Positions 36,214-45,813 are shown, counted from the first letter of the stretch. The stretch is DNA of 64,000 nt from Xylanibacter ruminicola (GCF_900107775.1 NZ_FNRF01000002.1:623129-687128); one strand, 5' to 3'. Notes: generated from the sequence alone by a model not told the origin. Translations and numbers: made by a program.

Positions 36214-36982
36214 ATCTCACCGTCATATGAAAGCACCCCTGCTTCACCTCGTATTTGATGTAGCAGCGCCCCTGTTCGCGCATATCGCGCAGCACCTCGC
36301 ACAACACGTATTTCAAGCTGTCGTTTCGCACAGCTCTGCGCTCAGGCCCATCAGGATCCTGAACCGTTTCGTAACGGTTGTAACAGATATCGAAGGTGGT
36401 ACCATACAGATGGCACGAGTTCTCGGTAGCGTTGCCGTTATGTCGGCGCAGTTTGGTCACATCGGCCTCGGTACGCAGCACGCTGGTAACGATAGGACGA
36501 TGCAGAGCAATGCCTTTTACATACAAACTGTCGAAGAATGCCTGTCCTACATCCTGCAGCAGTACCGCCGCACGGGGCACCAGATAAGGAATACTCGAGT
36601 ACAGCTTGTCGATATGGTAGTAAGGGTTGGCACCCACATACACCAGTTCGCTCTTACGTTTCTCGGCATCCTCGCGGTTCTTCACACGCTTCACGCCCCA
36701 CTTCATCGCTGCCGCCAACTGCACCGACTGGGTATCGGGGAAGCAAGCCTTAAAGCTGGGCACCGAGAATATTTTGTGCTTCTTTGTTTGATAGCTGATG
36801 GGCTTTGGTTCAGCCAGGCTGTCAGCTGGGGCGATCGCCCCAGCACTAGAGCTAGAAATACTAGCAGGGCTAGAAGTGCTAGTTCTGGCTTCAGCCAGCT
36901 GCGGAAACTCTGCTCGCACTACCGAAAGCACCACTACCACCACCGTAAATCCTATTAAATATCTTTTTTTTGTAAGTTTCAT
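36212..36982 (-). CDS. DUF5715 family protein (peptidase M15-like fold)
   Basis: 256 aa. An N-terminal membrane anchor (8-24) leads to a Ser/Ala-rich linker (about 33-55) coded by a CTAG-rich repeat and a perfect 20-bp palindrome. The main domain contains RPIVTSVLRTEADVTKLRRH and CHLYGTTFDICYNRYE, a histidine/aspartate pattern like that of D,D-carboxypeptidase-like M15 folds. Substrate is not known. It is divergent from phoH. Confidence 0.72.
   Translation of the reverse strand: MKLTKKRYLIGFTVVVVVLSVVRAEFPQLAEARTSTSSPASISSSSAGAIAPADSLAEPKPISYQTKKHKIFSVPSFKACFPDTQSVQLAAAMKWGVKRVKNREDAEKRKSELVYVGANPYYHIDKLYSSIPYLVPRAAVLLQDVGQAFFDSLYVKGIALHRPIVTSVLRTEADVTKLRRHNGNATENSCHLYGTTFDICYNRYETVQDPDGPERRAVRNDSLKYVLCEVLRDMREQGRCYIKYEVKQGCFHMTVR
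36825..36844. repeat. Perfect 20-bp palindrome
   Basis: GCTGGGGCGATCGCCCCAGC, centred on GCGATCGC, inside the linker of the DUF5715 gene. Confidence 0.9.
36846..36882. repeat. CTAG cluster with 9-bp period in DUF5715 gene
   Basis: CTAG occurs at 36846, 36852, 36861, 36870 and 36879. On the coding strand it gives repeated Ser codons (AGC/AGT). A similar cluster lies in miaA. Confidence 0.82.
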
Positions 36983-37026
36983 CTAAAAATTCTGTTTTTA
37001 CGTTGCAAAGATACAAAAATTATTTG

Positions 37027-37034
37027 TAACTTTG
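37027..37034 (+). promoter_or_regulatory. Probable -7 element for phoH
   Basis: TAACTTTG. It ends on the first base of a GTG codon in the phoH frame, which therefore cannot be the translation start. Confidence 0.6.
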
Positions 37035-37060
37035 TGCCCAAAAATAAAAAACTTCAGCTT

Positions 37061-38023
37061 TTGATAGAGAAACATATCGTATTAGAAGACATTGACCCCG
37101 TGATATTCTATGGGGTTGGCAACGGGCACTTACAGATGATTCGCTCGTTATATCCCAAACTGCGCATCATGGCCCGCGACAATGTGATTCGCGTTTTGGG
37201 CGACGAGGAACAAATGGCAGCTTTCGAGGAAAGCGTTGAAAAGCTGCGCGCCCATGTACTCCGTTTTAATTCGCTTGGCGACGAGGACATCCTCGATATC
37301 ATAAAAGGTAAGCGCACGCGCGATGATGTGCCCGATGGCGTTGTGGTTTATTCCATGTCGGGCCGCCCCATCAAGGCGCGAACGCCCAACCAGCAGCGAC
37401 TCATCGAGGCTTACAACCATAACGACATGGTGTTTGCCGTTGGCCCAGCTGGTACCGGAAAAACATACCTCTCCATAGCCCTTGCCGTTAAAGCCCTGAA
37501 AGACAAAACCGCCAAAAAGATTATCCTCTCGCGCCCAGCTGTAGAAGCTGGCGAGAAACTCGGATTCCTACCTGGCGACATGAAGGATAAAATCGACCCC
37601 TATCTGCAGCCCCTTTACGATGCCCTCGAGGACATGCTGCCTCAGGTAAAGCTGCAGGATATGATGGAGAAAAACATCATTCAGATTGCCCCCTTGGCAT
37701 TTATGCGCGGTCGCACGCTGAACGATGCTATTGTGATTCTCGACGAGGCGCAGAACACCACACCCGCCCAGATCCGCATGTTCCTCACCCGTATGGGCTG
37801 GAACACCAAGATGATTATTACAGGCGACATGACGCAGATCGACCTGCCCCACTCGCAGAAGAGCGGACTCATCGAGGCCCTGCATATATTAAATAATGTA
37901 GAGGGCATTGGTATTGTTAATCTGCAGCGCGATGATATCGTTCGCCACAAGCTCGTAACCCGCATCGTGAACGCCTACGAGGAGTTCGACAAAGAGATGA
38001 AGGGCGAAATACCAAACAAGTGA
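37061..38023 (+). CDS. phoH: PhoH-family ATPase
   Basis: 320 aa from a TTG codon reading [20 protein letters not shown], the usual family N-terminus. A GTG at 37034 is in frame but overlaps the promoter -7 box, so it is rejected. Walker A is [17 protein letters not shown] and Walker B is [13 protein letters not shown]; an N-terminal KH-like segment precedes. PhoH ATPases are linked to RNA metabolism and ribosome maturation. First gene of phoH-purC-menG-aroE-purM. Confidence 0.9.
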   Translation: MIEKHIVLEDIDPVIFYGVGNGHLQMIRSLYPKLRIMARDNVIRVLGDEEQMAAFEESVEKLRAHVLRFNSLGDEDILDIIKGKRTRDDVPDGVVVYSMSGRPIKARTPNQQRLIEAYNHNDMVFAVGPAGTGKTYLSIALAVKALKDKTAKKIILSRPAVEAGEKLGFLPGDMKDKIDPYLQPLYDALEDMLPQVKLQDMMEKNIIQIAPLAFMRGRTLNDAIVILDEAQNTTPAQIRMFLTRMGWNTKMIITGDMTQIDLPHSQKSGLIEALHILNNVEGIGIVNLQRDDIVRHKLVTRIVNAYEEFDKEMKGEIPNK

Positions 38024-38054
38024 AAAAGGTCAAAAGGTAAATAATAATAAAACA

Positions 38055-39011
38055 ATGAAAGCATTAACTAAGACGGACTTTAAGTTCGCAGGACAGAAGA
38101 GCGTTTATCACGGCAAGGTTCGTGACGTTTACAACATTAACGACGATCTGATGGTGATGGTAGCCACCGATCGTATCTCAGCATTCGATGTAGTACTGCC
38201 CAAGGGAATCCCCTTCAAGGGTCAGGTGCTCAATCAGATTGCAGCCAAGTTCCTCGATGCCACTACCGACATCTGCCCCAACTGGAAGCTGGCTACCCCC
38301 GATCCCATGGTAACCGTTGGTCTGAAGTGCGAGGGTTTCCGTGTTGAGATGATTATCCGTAGCATCCTTACCGGTTCGGCTTGGCGCGAGTACAAGAATG
38401 GCTGCCGCGAACTGTGCGGTGTTAAGCTGCCCGACGGCATGAAGGAGAACGAGCGTTTCCCCGAGCCCATCATCACCCCAACAACCAAGGCCGATGAGGG
38501 TCACGACATGAACATCTCGAAGGAAGAGATTATCGCTCAGGGCATCGTATCTGCCGAGGACTATGCCATCATGGAGGACTACACCCGCAAGATCTTTGCT
38601 CGCGGACAGGAGATTGCCGCCAAGCGCGGACTGATCCTCGTTGACACCAAGTACGAGTTTGGTAAGCGCGATGGTAAGGTTTACCTCATCGACGAGATCC
38701 ACACCCCCGACTCAAGCCGTTATTTCTATGCTGATGGTTACGAGGAGAAGTTGGCCAAGGGCGAGCCCCAGCGTCAGCTCTCTAAGGAGTTCGTTCGTCA
38801 GTGGCTCATCGAGCACGACTTCATGAACGAGCCCGGACAGACCATGCCCGAGATTACCGACGAGTATGCCGAGAGCGTATCAGAGCGTTACATCGAGCTT
38901 TACGAGCACATCGTAGGCGAGAAGTTTGAGCGCGAGAACAGCGACGAGGACATCGCCCAGCGCATCGAGAAGAACGTCAGCGAATGGCTCGCAGCTTTTA
39001 AGTCACGTTAA
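38055..39011 (+). CDS. purC: Phosphoribosylaminoimidazole-succinocarboxamide synthase
   Basis: 318 aa, the longer type. [39 protein letters not shown] and [17 protein letters not shown] are signatures of SAICAR synthase. It joins aspartate to CAIR in purine synthesis. purM, another purine gene, lies three genes downstream. Confidence 0.96.
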   Translation: MKALTKTDFKFAGQKSVYHGKVRDVYNINDDLMVMVATDRISAFDVVLPKGIPFKGQVLNQIAAKFLDATTDICPNWKLATPDPMVTVGLKCEGFRVEMIIRSILTGSAWREYKNGCRELCGVKLPDGMKENERFPEPIITPTTKADEGHDMNISKEEIIAQGIVSAEDYAIMEDYTRKIFARGQEIAAKRGLILVDTKYEFGKRDGKVYLIDEIHTPDSSRYFYADGYEEKLAKGEPQRQLSKEFVRQWLIEHDFMNEPGQTMPEITDEYAESVSERYIELYEHIVGEKFERENSDEDIAQRIEKNVSEWLAAFKSR

Positions 39012-39012
39012 T

Positions 39013-39744
39013 ATGTACGAACAGGAGAAGATAAAGCCATACGGCGAAGGTGAAAAAGCGTCGCAGGTAGAGCAGATGTTTGATAACATCGCCCCTACCT
39101 ACGACAAGCTTAACCACCGTTTGTCGTGGGACATCGATAAGGGCTGGCGCCGTAAGGCCATCAAGGCTTTGGCGCCCTACAAGCCCCAGTCGCTGCTCGA
39201 TATAGCCACAGGCACAGGCGACTTCGCCATCCTGGCCACCCAGATGCTGCAGCCCACCCGCGTGGTAGGTGCCGACATCAGCGAGGGCATGATGGAGATA
39301 GGCCGACAGAAGGTAAAGGCACTCGGTCTCGACAGCATAGTAACCTTCGAGAAAGAGGATTGCCTACACCTATCTTATAATAGCGATACCTTCGACGCCG
39401 TTACCGCCGCATTCGGCATCCGCAATTTTGCCGACCTCGATGCCGGTCTGCGCGAAATGTACCGCGTGCTTAAGCCCGGTGGCCATCTCAGCATCGTAGA
39501 GCTTACCACACCTGTTAAGTTCCCCATGAAGCAGCTGTTCCACATCTACTCGCACACCGTGCTCCCCGTTTATGGCCGATTGATCTCGCGCGACACCAGC
39601 GCCTACTCCTATCTCACAAAAACCATCGAGGCTTTCCCCCAGGGCGAGCGCATGGTAGATATTCTGATGAAGGCAGGATTTGCCGAGGCCTCGTTCCGCA
39701 GGCTCACCTTCGGCATCTGCACCATGTATTTTGCAACTAAATAA
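39013..39744 (+). CDS. menG: Demethylmenaquinone methyltransferase
   Basis: 243 aa from [20 protein letters not shown]; the open frame extends upstream into purC but without family sequence. [20 protein letters not shown] is the UbiE/MenG signature, [15 protein letters not shown] the SAM-binding motif I, and [13 protein letters not shown] follows. It makes menaquinone from demethylmenaquinone, the quinone of these anaerobes. The start is one base after the purC stop. Confidence 0.94.
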   Translation: MYEQEKIKPYGEGEKASQVEQMFDNIAPTYDKLNHRLSWDIDKGWRRKAIKALAPYKPQSLLDIATGTGDFAILATQMLQPTRVVGADISEGMMEIGRQKVKALGLDSIVTFEKEDCLHLSYNSDTFDAVTAAFGIRNFADLDAGLREMYRVLKPGGHLSIVELTTPVKFPMKQLFHIYSHTVLPVYGRLISRDTSAYSYLTKTIEAFPQGERMVDILMKAGFAEASFRRLTFGICTMYFATK

Positions 39745-39755
39745 ATACGAAATTT

Positions 39756-40502
39756 ATGGACAAGTACGGACTTATCGGTTATCCCTTGGGACATTCGTTC
39801 TCCATCAGCTACTTCAACCAGAAGTTTGCCGACGAAGGCATCAATGCCAAGTACGAGAACTTTGAGATTCCCACGATTGATGAACTCCCCGAGATCATCG
39901 ACCGCAATCCCAACCTTAAAGGTCTCAACGTCACCATCCCTTATAAAGAGAAGGTGATTCCTTTCCTCGACAGCATTTCGCCCGAGGCACGTGCCATCGG
40001 TGCTGTCAATGTGATCCGTGTGGTCCATGAGAAGAATAAAACGCTGCTCAAGGGCTATAACAGCGATGTCATCGGGTTTACCCAGAGCATCGAGAGCATG
40101 CTCGACCCCAAGTGGCACAAAAAAGCCCTTATCCTGGGCACCGGCGGCGCCTCAAAGGCCATTAACTTCGGTCTCAAGTCGTTAGGCATCGAGCCCGTGT
40201 TCGTCAGCCGTTACGAGCGCCCCGACACCATCCAGTACAATCAGATTACCCCCGAGGTTATCAAGGAGTACAACGTCATTGTTAACTGCACGCCATTAGG
40301 CATGTATCCCAAAACCGACGAGTGCCCCGACCTGCCTTACGAGGCAATGGACTCGCACACCATCCTTTACGACCTCATTTATAACCCCGACCAAACCCTG
40401 TTTATGCGCAAGGGCGCCAAGTACGGTGCCGAGGTTAAGAACGGCCTCGAGATGCTCCTGCTCCAAGCCTTCGCCAGCTGGGAATTTTGGCACGAAAAAT
40501 AA
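39756..40502 (+). CDS. aroE: Shikimate dehydrogenase
   Basis: 248 aa, at the short end for the family. GLIGYPLGHSFSISYFN and GLNVTIPYKEKVIPFLD are the substrate-binding segments; LILGTGGASKAINFGLK is the NADP site; VNCTPLGMYP follows. It reduces 3-dehydroshikimate. Confidence 0.94.
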   Translation: MDKYGLIGYPLGHSFSISYFNQKFADEGINAKYENFEIPTIDELPEIIDRNPNLKGLNVTIPYKEKVIPFLDSISPEARAIGAVNVIRVVHEKNKTLLKGYNSDVIGFTQSIESMLDPKWHKKALILGTGGASKAINFGLKSLGIEPVFVSRYERPDTIQYNQITPEVIKEYNVIVNCTPLGMYPKTDECPDLPYEAMDSHTILYDLIYNPDQTLFMRKGAKYGAEVKNGLEMLLLQAFASWEFWHEK

Positions 40503-40510
40503 TTTAGATT

Positions 40511-41677
40511 ATGGATAATAGATATATGATGCGAGGCGTGAGTGCCGCTAAGGAAGACGTGCACAACGCCATCAAAAACATTGACAAGGGAATCTTCCCA
40601 CAGGCCTTCTGTAAGATTATCCCCGACATCTTAGGGGGCGACCCAGAGTATTGTAACATCATGCATGCCGATGGCGCTGGCACCAAGTCGGCCCTCGCCT
40701 ACATGTATTGGAAAGAGACTGACGACCTCTCAGTATGGAAAGGTATCGCTCAGGATGCCATCGTGATGAATACCGACGACCTGCTTTGCGTGGGTGCCGT
40801 TGATAACATCCTGGTATCAAGCACCATCGGTCGTAACAAGATGTTGATTCCTGGCGAGGTTATCTCAGCCGTTATCAACGGTACCGACGAGTTGCTGGCC
40901 GAGCTGCGCGAGATGGGTATCGGTATCTACCCCACTGGTGGTGAGACTGCCGATGTAGGCGACCTGGTTCGCACCATCATCGTAGATAGCACCGTTACCT
41001 GCCGCATGAAGCGTGCCGACGTGATTGATAATGCCAACATCAGTCCAGGCGATGTTATCGTTGGTTTGTCGTCAACCGGTCAGGCCACTTACGAGAAGCG
41101 CTACAATGGTGGTATGGGCTCAAACGGTCTTACCTCAGCCCGTCACGATGTGTTTGCCAAGTATCTGGCCGAGAACTACCCCGAGAGCTTCGATCACGCT
41201 GTACCCGACGAGCTCGTGTATAGCGGCAAGTACAAGCTTACCGATGCTGTCGAAGGTTCGCCCGTTAATGCCGGTCAGCTCGTGCTCTCACCCACCCGCA
41301 CCTACGCACCAGTTATCAAGAAGCTGCTCGACGAGCTCCGTCCCGAAATCCACGGTATGGTTCACTGCACAGGTGGCGCCCAGACCAAGGTGCTCCACTT
41401 CGTGAACGACAACTGCCGCGTGGTTAAGGACAACATGTTCCCCGTGCCCCCATTGTTCCGTGCCATCCACGAGTGCTCAGGTACCGATTGGAAGGAGATG
41501 TACCAGGTATTCAACATGGGTCACCGCATGGAAATCTACGTACGCCCCGAGGTTGCCGATCAGGTCATCGCCCTCTCAAAGAGCTTCAACATCGATGCTC
41601 AGGTAGTAGGACATATCGAGGAAGGCAAGAAGAGCCTCACCATCAAGAGCGAGTTCGGTACATTCGATTACGAGTAA
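40511..41677 (+). CDS. purM: Phosphoribosylformylglycinamidine cyclo-ligase
   Basis: 388 aa. MHADGAGTKSALAYMYWKET, VMNTDDLLCVGAVDN and ISGGVSAN-type glycine-rich loops (YPTGGETADVGDLVR) fit AIR synthase. The protein is longer than the E. coli form, as in other Bacteroidota. It ends the phoH-purM run, followed by a terminator. Confidence 0.92.
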   Translation: MDNRYMMRGVSAAKEDVHNAIKNIDKGIFPQAFCKIIPDILGGDPEYCNIMHADGAGTKSALAYMYWKETDDLSVWKGIAQDAIVMNTDDLLCVGAVDNILVSSTIGRNKMLIPGEVISAVINGTDELLAELREMGIGIYPTGGETADVGDLVRTIIVDSTVTCRMKRADVIDNANISPGDVIVGLSSTGQATYEKRYNGGMGSNGLTSARHDVFAKYLAENYPESFDHAVPDELVYSGKYKLTDAVEGSPVNAGQLVLSPTRTYAPVIKKLLDELRPEIHGMVHCTGGAQTKVLHFVNDNCRVVKDNMFPVPPLFRAIHECSGTDWKEMYQVFNMGHRMEIYVRPEVADQVIALSKSFNIDAQVVGHIEEGKKSLTIKSEFGTFDYE

Positions 41678-41699
41678 ACCCGTTTACACATACAAAAAG

Positions 41700-41728
41700 C
41701 AGCGGAGCCCCACGGCCCCGCTGTTTTT
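41700..41728. terminator. Bidirectional terminator after purM
   Basis: CAGCGGAGCC / GGCCCCGCTG stem with T5 on the plus side and A5 on the other side. It separates purM from the convergent helicase gene. Confidence 0.9.
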
Positions 41729-41764
41729 ATACGAATTAAGTTTACATTATTTTTCTTTCATAAA

Positions 41765-44116
41765 TTACAAGACACCAACTAATTCGCCTACAACCTGGAA
41801 CTCATCACCATCCTCGGGAGTGATGATAATACTATTATAATCACGGTTCAGCGGTTTCAATTCAATCTTCTCGTGTTGCCAAGAGCCAAATTCATCGTAA
41901 CTCTTCACACTCGAATACTCTTTGATAGAATAAGCCCCAGCATTGTCGGCATCATAATAATTACGATGTTGTACCAACATAATTTTGCCCTGTCTGCTGC
42001 CAGCCGGATTGATGCGGAACACACAGAAATCTCCATCATTGATGCGAGGTTCCATAGAGTGTCCGCAGGCTTGTACAACAAACATGTTGCGATTTAACTT
42101 CCCCATGCCTTCCACTCTTATCCATCCCAACTCGCTGTAGTCTTCGCCTTCGCCGAAATAACCACATGCAGCCTTCATCGAATATACCGGCAGGAAATCA
42201 ATGTATTTTACATCATCATTAACTACAGGCTCAATACGAACTGTTGGTTCTTTTGATGGTTTCTCGGCCATTAGTTCGCGAAAATGCTCGGCCAAAGCCT
42301 TGTCACAGAAATACACATAGCAGCCCTTCATACCACGGGTCATCAGTGTACGATAAGTATTTTTGATGATGGCATCAGCTGATTGTAAAGCTTCGGTTGG
42401 ATTCTTACGTACCATCGCCTTGAAACCTTTAAGCGACTGATCGTTAGGCGAACGCTTAAATCCATCCGTTACTACCCGGTTGTTTTTATACGTCAAGTCT
42501 GGTCCAACAATCACTCCAACATAATCAAGCTCCAACCCTTGACAAGTATGGATGCATCCTATCTGATCGATTGATTTCTCGCCAATCAACCAAGGCTCGT
42601 TACTATTAAAGTTCCATTGTTTACGAAAACCGAACTGAGGTATAACAATATCGTAGGCAGCATGGTTCTGTTTACTATTCCAATCCCAGCAATACCCAGC
42701 CACTACTCTACTTTTATTGTTTGCTTGATTTCTACGTTTCACCTCTTCGAACATCTCGGTCGGCGAATCATATATACGGAAATCATAATCTTCTGCGGTT
42801 AATCGTATATTGGCGGTTTCACGAATCTGCAAAGCATTGTCCAACCAACTAAGAAAACCATCAGAACCATTACAACGGAATTGAGAACTAAGATGCTCCA
42901 GATGTACATCAGCTCCCATCTCCTCTGCATATTGTTTGATGGATTGCACACTACCGATATCTTTCATGTGTATACGTTGGCAATCATCTACAAAGAATAC
43001 AGAAAACCTTGCTGTCTTGATTATTTCCTTAATCTGATTCTCACCTTTGTTTGAGAACAGTCCACTCTTAAGATTCAATCTATGTGCTTCATCAACAATC
43101 AAAGCCCCCATCGTGTCGGGCATAGTCTCAGTAAAGGTTCCACTACCAACGAATAGATTATCAATGTATGTTTTCTTAAAACTACCTGATAGTTTTACAC
43201 TATAAACTGCACGTGGTGCACTATTCTTGGTTACGTATTGCGAAGCAATGCCCTCGGCTGTGAGATTAACCAACAGATTGATTGCCAATACACTCTTACC
43301 TGTACCAGGACCACCCTCAACTATCAGTACTTGCTTTTTGCCTTGCTGTGCCTTCTCTGCCAGATAGACTGCCGACTCATACACCACCTTTTGATCGTCA
43401 AGCATCATAAACTCTTCATTGCCACGAAGCATGGATGTTAAGGAGTCAGCCAGTTGCTTTGAGGGTCGCAACTTACCATTATCAATCTTCCAAAGCACAT
43501 CTTCGGGCGAGCAATATCGCACATAACGTAAAATATAGTCCTGTAATCGTGCTGCATCGTTTTTTAGGAATACAGGCGCCTTTACTACATAGTCCTCGTA
43601 AAGTTTGCCATTAATCATGCCATCAGGTGCATAATTGTGCAAATAAGCACAAGGGCAAATGTCAACGCCTCGCTCCTGAATGGTCATGTTATAGTTCTGT
43701 AACATATAAGCATACGACCAGGCCTGATATGATGGGTGAGCTACCTCAGCCTTACCATGTTGGAATTTTGTAACAACAACGCCAGGTTTTGGGGTTGGCT
43801 CTGCATTTTCCCATTGCTTTAATTCAATGATTACAAGTTGCTCTCGTTTCTGGGAGTTTAAGCCAGAAACAATAAAATCTACTCGCTTTGCGGTCAACGG
43901 AATCTGATATTCTATAGCCACTCCGGTATCATCGGGTAATTCGGGCGTATTAACCACTCTCGACATATATTGCATTGAATTTTGCCACGAACGCACCTCG
44001 TTAGGCGAAGTATGCCTGCCAAGGTGCTCGTAAAACGCCTCGTCGATGTTATCTGCAATCGTGTTATTGAAAACATCAGTAACAAACTGCTTCTTAGTGG
44101 CTCTATAGATAATCAT
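41765..44116 (-). CDS. PD-(D/E)XK nuclease - DUF2075 helicase - S24 autopeptidase fusion
   Basis: 783 aa. Residues 70-100 show a nuclease-like core, KRVDFIVSG ... LVIIELKQW (Asp80, Glu98, Lys100). A DUF2075 superfamily-1 ATPase follows: Walker A EGGPGTGKS (267-275), Walker B ALIVDEAHRLN (338-348), VDDCQRI, LSSQFRCNGSDGFLSWLDN, GCIHTCQGLELDYVGVIVGP and YRTLMTRGMKG. The C-terminus (about 640-783) is an S24/LexA-UmuD domain with a cleavage-site-like AACG-YF (Cys651-Gly652), nucleophile GHSMEP (Ser687) and probable Lys732 in YSIKEY. The nucleotide hydrolase gene overlaps it by 4 bases upstream. A stress- or phage-responsive nuclease-helicase is suggested, not proven. Confidence 0.85.
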   Translation of the reverse strand: MIIYRATKKQFVTDVFNNTIADNIDEAFYEHLGRHTSPNEVRSWQNSMQYMSRVVNTPELPDDTGVAIEYQIPLTAKRVDFIVSGLNSQKREQLVIIELKQWENAEPTPKPGVVVTKFQHGKAEVAHPSYQAWSYAYMLQNYNMTIQERGVDICPCAYLHNYAPDGMINGKLYEDYVVKAPVFLKNDAARLQDYILRYVRYCSPEDVLWKIDNGKLRPSKQLADSLTSMLRGNEEFMMLDDQKVVYESAVYLAEKAQQGKKQVLIVEGGPGTGKSVLAINLLVNLTAEGIASQYVTKNSAPRAVYSVKLSGSFKKTYIDNLFVGSGTFTETMPDTMGALIVDEAHRLNLKSGLFSNKGENQIKEIIKTARFSVFFVDDCQRIHMKDIGSVQSIKQYAEEMGADVHLEHLSSQFRCNGSDGFLSWLDNALQIRETANIRLTAEDYDFRIYDSPTEMFEEVKRRNQANNKSRVVAGYCWDWNSKQNHAAYDIVIPQFGFRKQWNFNSNEPWLIGEKSIDQIGCIHTCQGLELDYVGVIVGPDLTYKNNRVVTDGFKRSPNDQSLKGFKAMVRKNPTEALQSADAIIKNTYRTLMTRGMKGCYVYFCDKALAEHFRELMAEKPSKEPTVRIEPVVNDDVKYIDFLPVYSMKAACGYFGEGEDYSELGWIRVEGMGKLNRNMFVVQACGHSMEPRINDGDFCVFRINPAGSRQGKIMLVQHRNYYDADNAGAYSIKEYSSVKSYDEFGSWQHEKIELKPLNRDYNSIIITPEDGDEFQVVGELVGVL

Positions 44117-44442
44117 AGTTCGTTATATTTCTTAGCACTCCCGTAGGCTTTGTCTACAGGATATTTCTCGGCATTGCGTTTTAGTTTATCCAATACTATT
44201 TGCTTAATGTCGAGATTGTATTTGTCAGCGATAAGGATAGCGTAGTTTACGATGTCAGCCAGTTCCTCTTTCACCTTCTCAACTTTTACATCGTTGGCAT
44301 CTTTCCACAGAAAGGCCTCGTTCAGTTCTGAAGCCTCGATTGACAAGGCTAAAGCCAGATCCTTTCCATTATGAAATTGATCCCAATCGCGCTCTTGAGT
44401 AAACTCGACAATTGCCTTACGCAGTTCCTCTAAATCGCTCAT
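44113..44442 (-). CDS. MazG-like nucleotide pyrophosphohydrolase
   Basis: 109 aa from MSDLEELRKAIVEFTQERDW; a second in-frame ATG at 44466 would add eight residues. The MazG motif is EASELNEAFLWK ... EELADIVNYAILIADKYN, with the acidic quartet for Mg. It is the small single-domain type that hydrolyses nucleoside triphosphates to monophosphates. Its stop overlaps the start of the nuclease-helicase gene by 4 bases (ATGA type), so the two form an operon. Confidence 0.88.
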   Translation of the reverse strand: MSDLEELRKAIVEFTQERDWDQFHNGKDLALALSIEASELNEAFLWKDANDVKVEKVKEELADIVNYAILIADKYNLDIKQIVLDKLKRNAEKYPVDKAYGSAKKYNEL

Positions 44443-44542
44443 ATCTCTTCTCGTATTTTGCGTCATACATCTTTAAAGTGACCACAAATCCTGCATCACC
44501 ACTGGTAGTAATCACGCCATCATGGCGCAGGTATGGACATTG

Positions 44543-44550
44543 CAAAAGTA
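44543..44550 (-). promoter_or_regulatory. Probable -7 element for the MazG/helicase operon
   Basis: Minus strand TACTTTTG, about 100 bases before the MazG start. The -33 is TGTG-like at 19 bp and weak. Confidence 0.45.
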
Positions 44551-44675
44551 CAAAAAGTTTTGTGAAATACACAAGAATGGGGCTAAAAATATGCAATTTA
44601 AAAGAAAAAAGTCTCAAAATATTTGGAACTTATTGAAATTGTTCTTGCTTTTTAGCATGCGGCTGAGCCGAGCGC

Positions 44676-45488
44676 TTAAAGAATCTCTCTTAATTCCATA
44701 ATATCGAGCATATGGAATATCACATGATCTATTTCGGCGTGCCAGCTCTCGTGGAAATGTCCGTAATACCAATTACTTAAAGGATGATTCTTGCTATAAA
44801 GATAACTATAGATATCGTCCATCACCTGGCGCTCATACCTTACGTCGTCCAACAAATCAACATCATGCGCAGCCCAGCTTTCCAAGAAATGGTGTGATGA
44901 TAATTCACAGAACGATGGTGAAGTATGGGTAATTATGGTATCTACAGCGCATTGCTGATCAATTTTATTAAGCTTCTCCTTGTTAAATTCAGGGAGTTCA
45001 TTTGACCAATAAACATTTGGCAAAAGAGGATCATTTGGATTGGGTATATGAAATTTATTAGATGTCATACGAAGAGTTCTGTCGATGGATGTTGCACCAC
45101 CTACACAAAGAACCGTATGACCACAAGCCTTAATTACCGAATAATCACATAACGTACGCCAGCGTTGGTGTTTTATTGGCAGTCTGTTGAAATAAGCTGG
45201 ATTATCGTGATTTCCTCTTATAAAAGCTATCCAGTTATTGGATTTTGAAAGCCGGTCGCGACAACGATTGTAAACAGCCTCATAATAGCCAGGCCTTTCA
45301 AAACCGAATCCACAATCACCAGCTACAATGATAAGTGTATCGGTCATTTCATACTGTACGCAGCACTTAAATACGAGCTGAGTAAAATCACCATGAATAT
45401 CGCCACTCACTACGATTTTCTTGGCGCGAGGGTATTCTACTATATTGCTGTTTCTATTCACTATTTTTATTTGTATTATTGCATGCAA
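44676..45488 (-). CDS. Metallophosphoesterase
   Basis: 270 aa from ATG at 45488. The calcineurin-like metal ligands are all visible: VSGDIHGDF, VAGDCGFGF, FIRGNHDNPAY, IITHTSPSF and WYYGHFHESW. A TATCTTTG -7 box at 45486-45493 overlaps this ATG, so a GTG at 45461 (VNRNSNIVEY...) may be the real start, giving 261 aa. Substrate is unknown. It lies in the AT-rich accessory region near decayed genes. Confidence 0.82.
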   Translation of the reverse strand: MHAIIQIKIVNRNSNIVEYPRAKKIVVSGDIHGDFTQLVFKCCVQYEMTDTLIIVAGDCGFGFERPGYYEAVYNRCRDRLSKSNNWIAFIRGNHDNPAYFNRLPIKHQRWRTLCDYSVIKACGHTVLCVGGATSIDRTLRMTSNKFHIPNPNDPLLPNVYWSNELPEFNKEKLNKIDQQCAVDTIITHTSPSFCELSSHHFLESWAAHDVDLLDDVRYERQVMDDIYSYLYSKNHPLSNWYYGHFHESWHAEIDHVIFHMLDIMELREIL

Positions 45489-45644
45489 AGATACAACAAA
45501 TAAGTGAAATAAAGAAAAACTAAGAATAAAAATAATCGTCTTTCAACAAAAACAAGGGTTTAGAGAGAATGATTCAACTTTTGGCAGGGGTAAGGTAAAA
45601 TCCATTCCGCTCGGCTTTGCCGCTTCGTTTACGAAGAACTTTTT
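45489..45644. other. Intergenic stretch without recognisable gene
   Basis: AT-rich sequence ending in a GC-rich piece with a CGGCTTTGCCG hairpin. No coding frame or clear promoter pair was seen. Confidence 0.5.
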
Positions 45645-45813
45645 CTAGGGTAGTACAGTTTTCCCCTCTATAGCTCCATGTTGAGTGGTAGTTCGGAATT
45701 TCCGAACAACCACTGTCTCGTCCAATTCCTTGTCCTCAAAGATATTCCATACAATCGCCATTTTAGAAGGCATCTGCCGTTCATTAAACCAGATGACATC
45801 TACTGTGCGAGCT
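45645..45813 (-). pseudogene. Chimeric gene remnant with RhuM-like segment
   Basis: A 56-58 codon frame directly after the ATPase stop, with no start codon. Its first part reads ARTVDVIWFNERQMPSK, which looks like the end of an unrelated protein; the second, IVWNIFEDKELDETVVVRKF then TTTQHGAIEGKT, resembles the N-terminal region of RhuM-family proteins. It ends at TAG before the family's YNLDVIISVGYRV motif. It looks like two truncated genes joined by deletion. Similarity is recalled, not searched. Confidence 0.5.
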
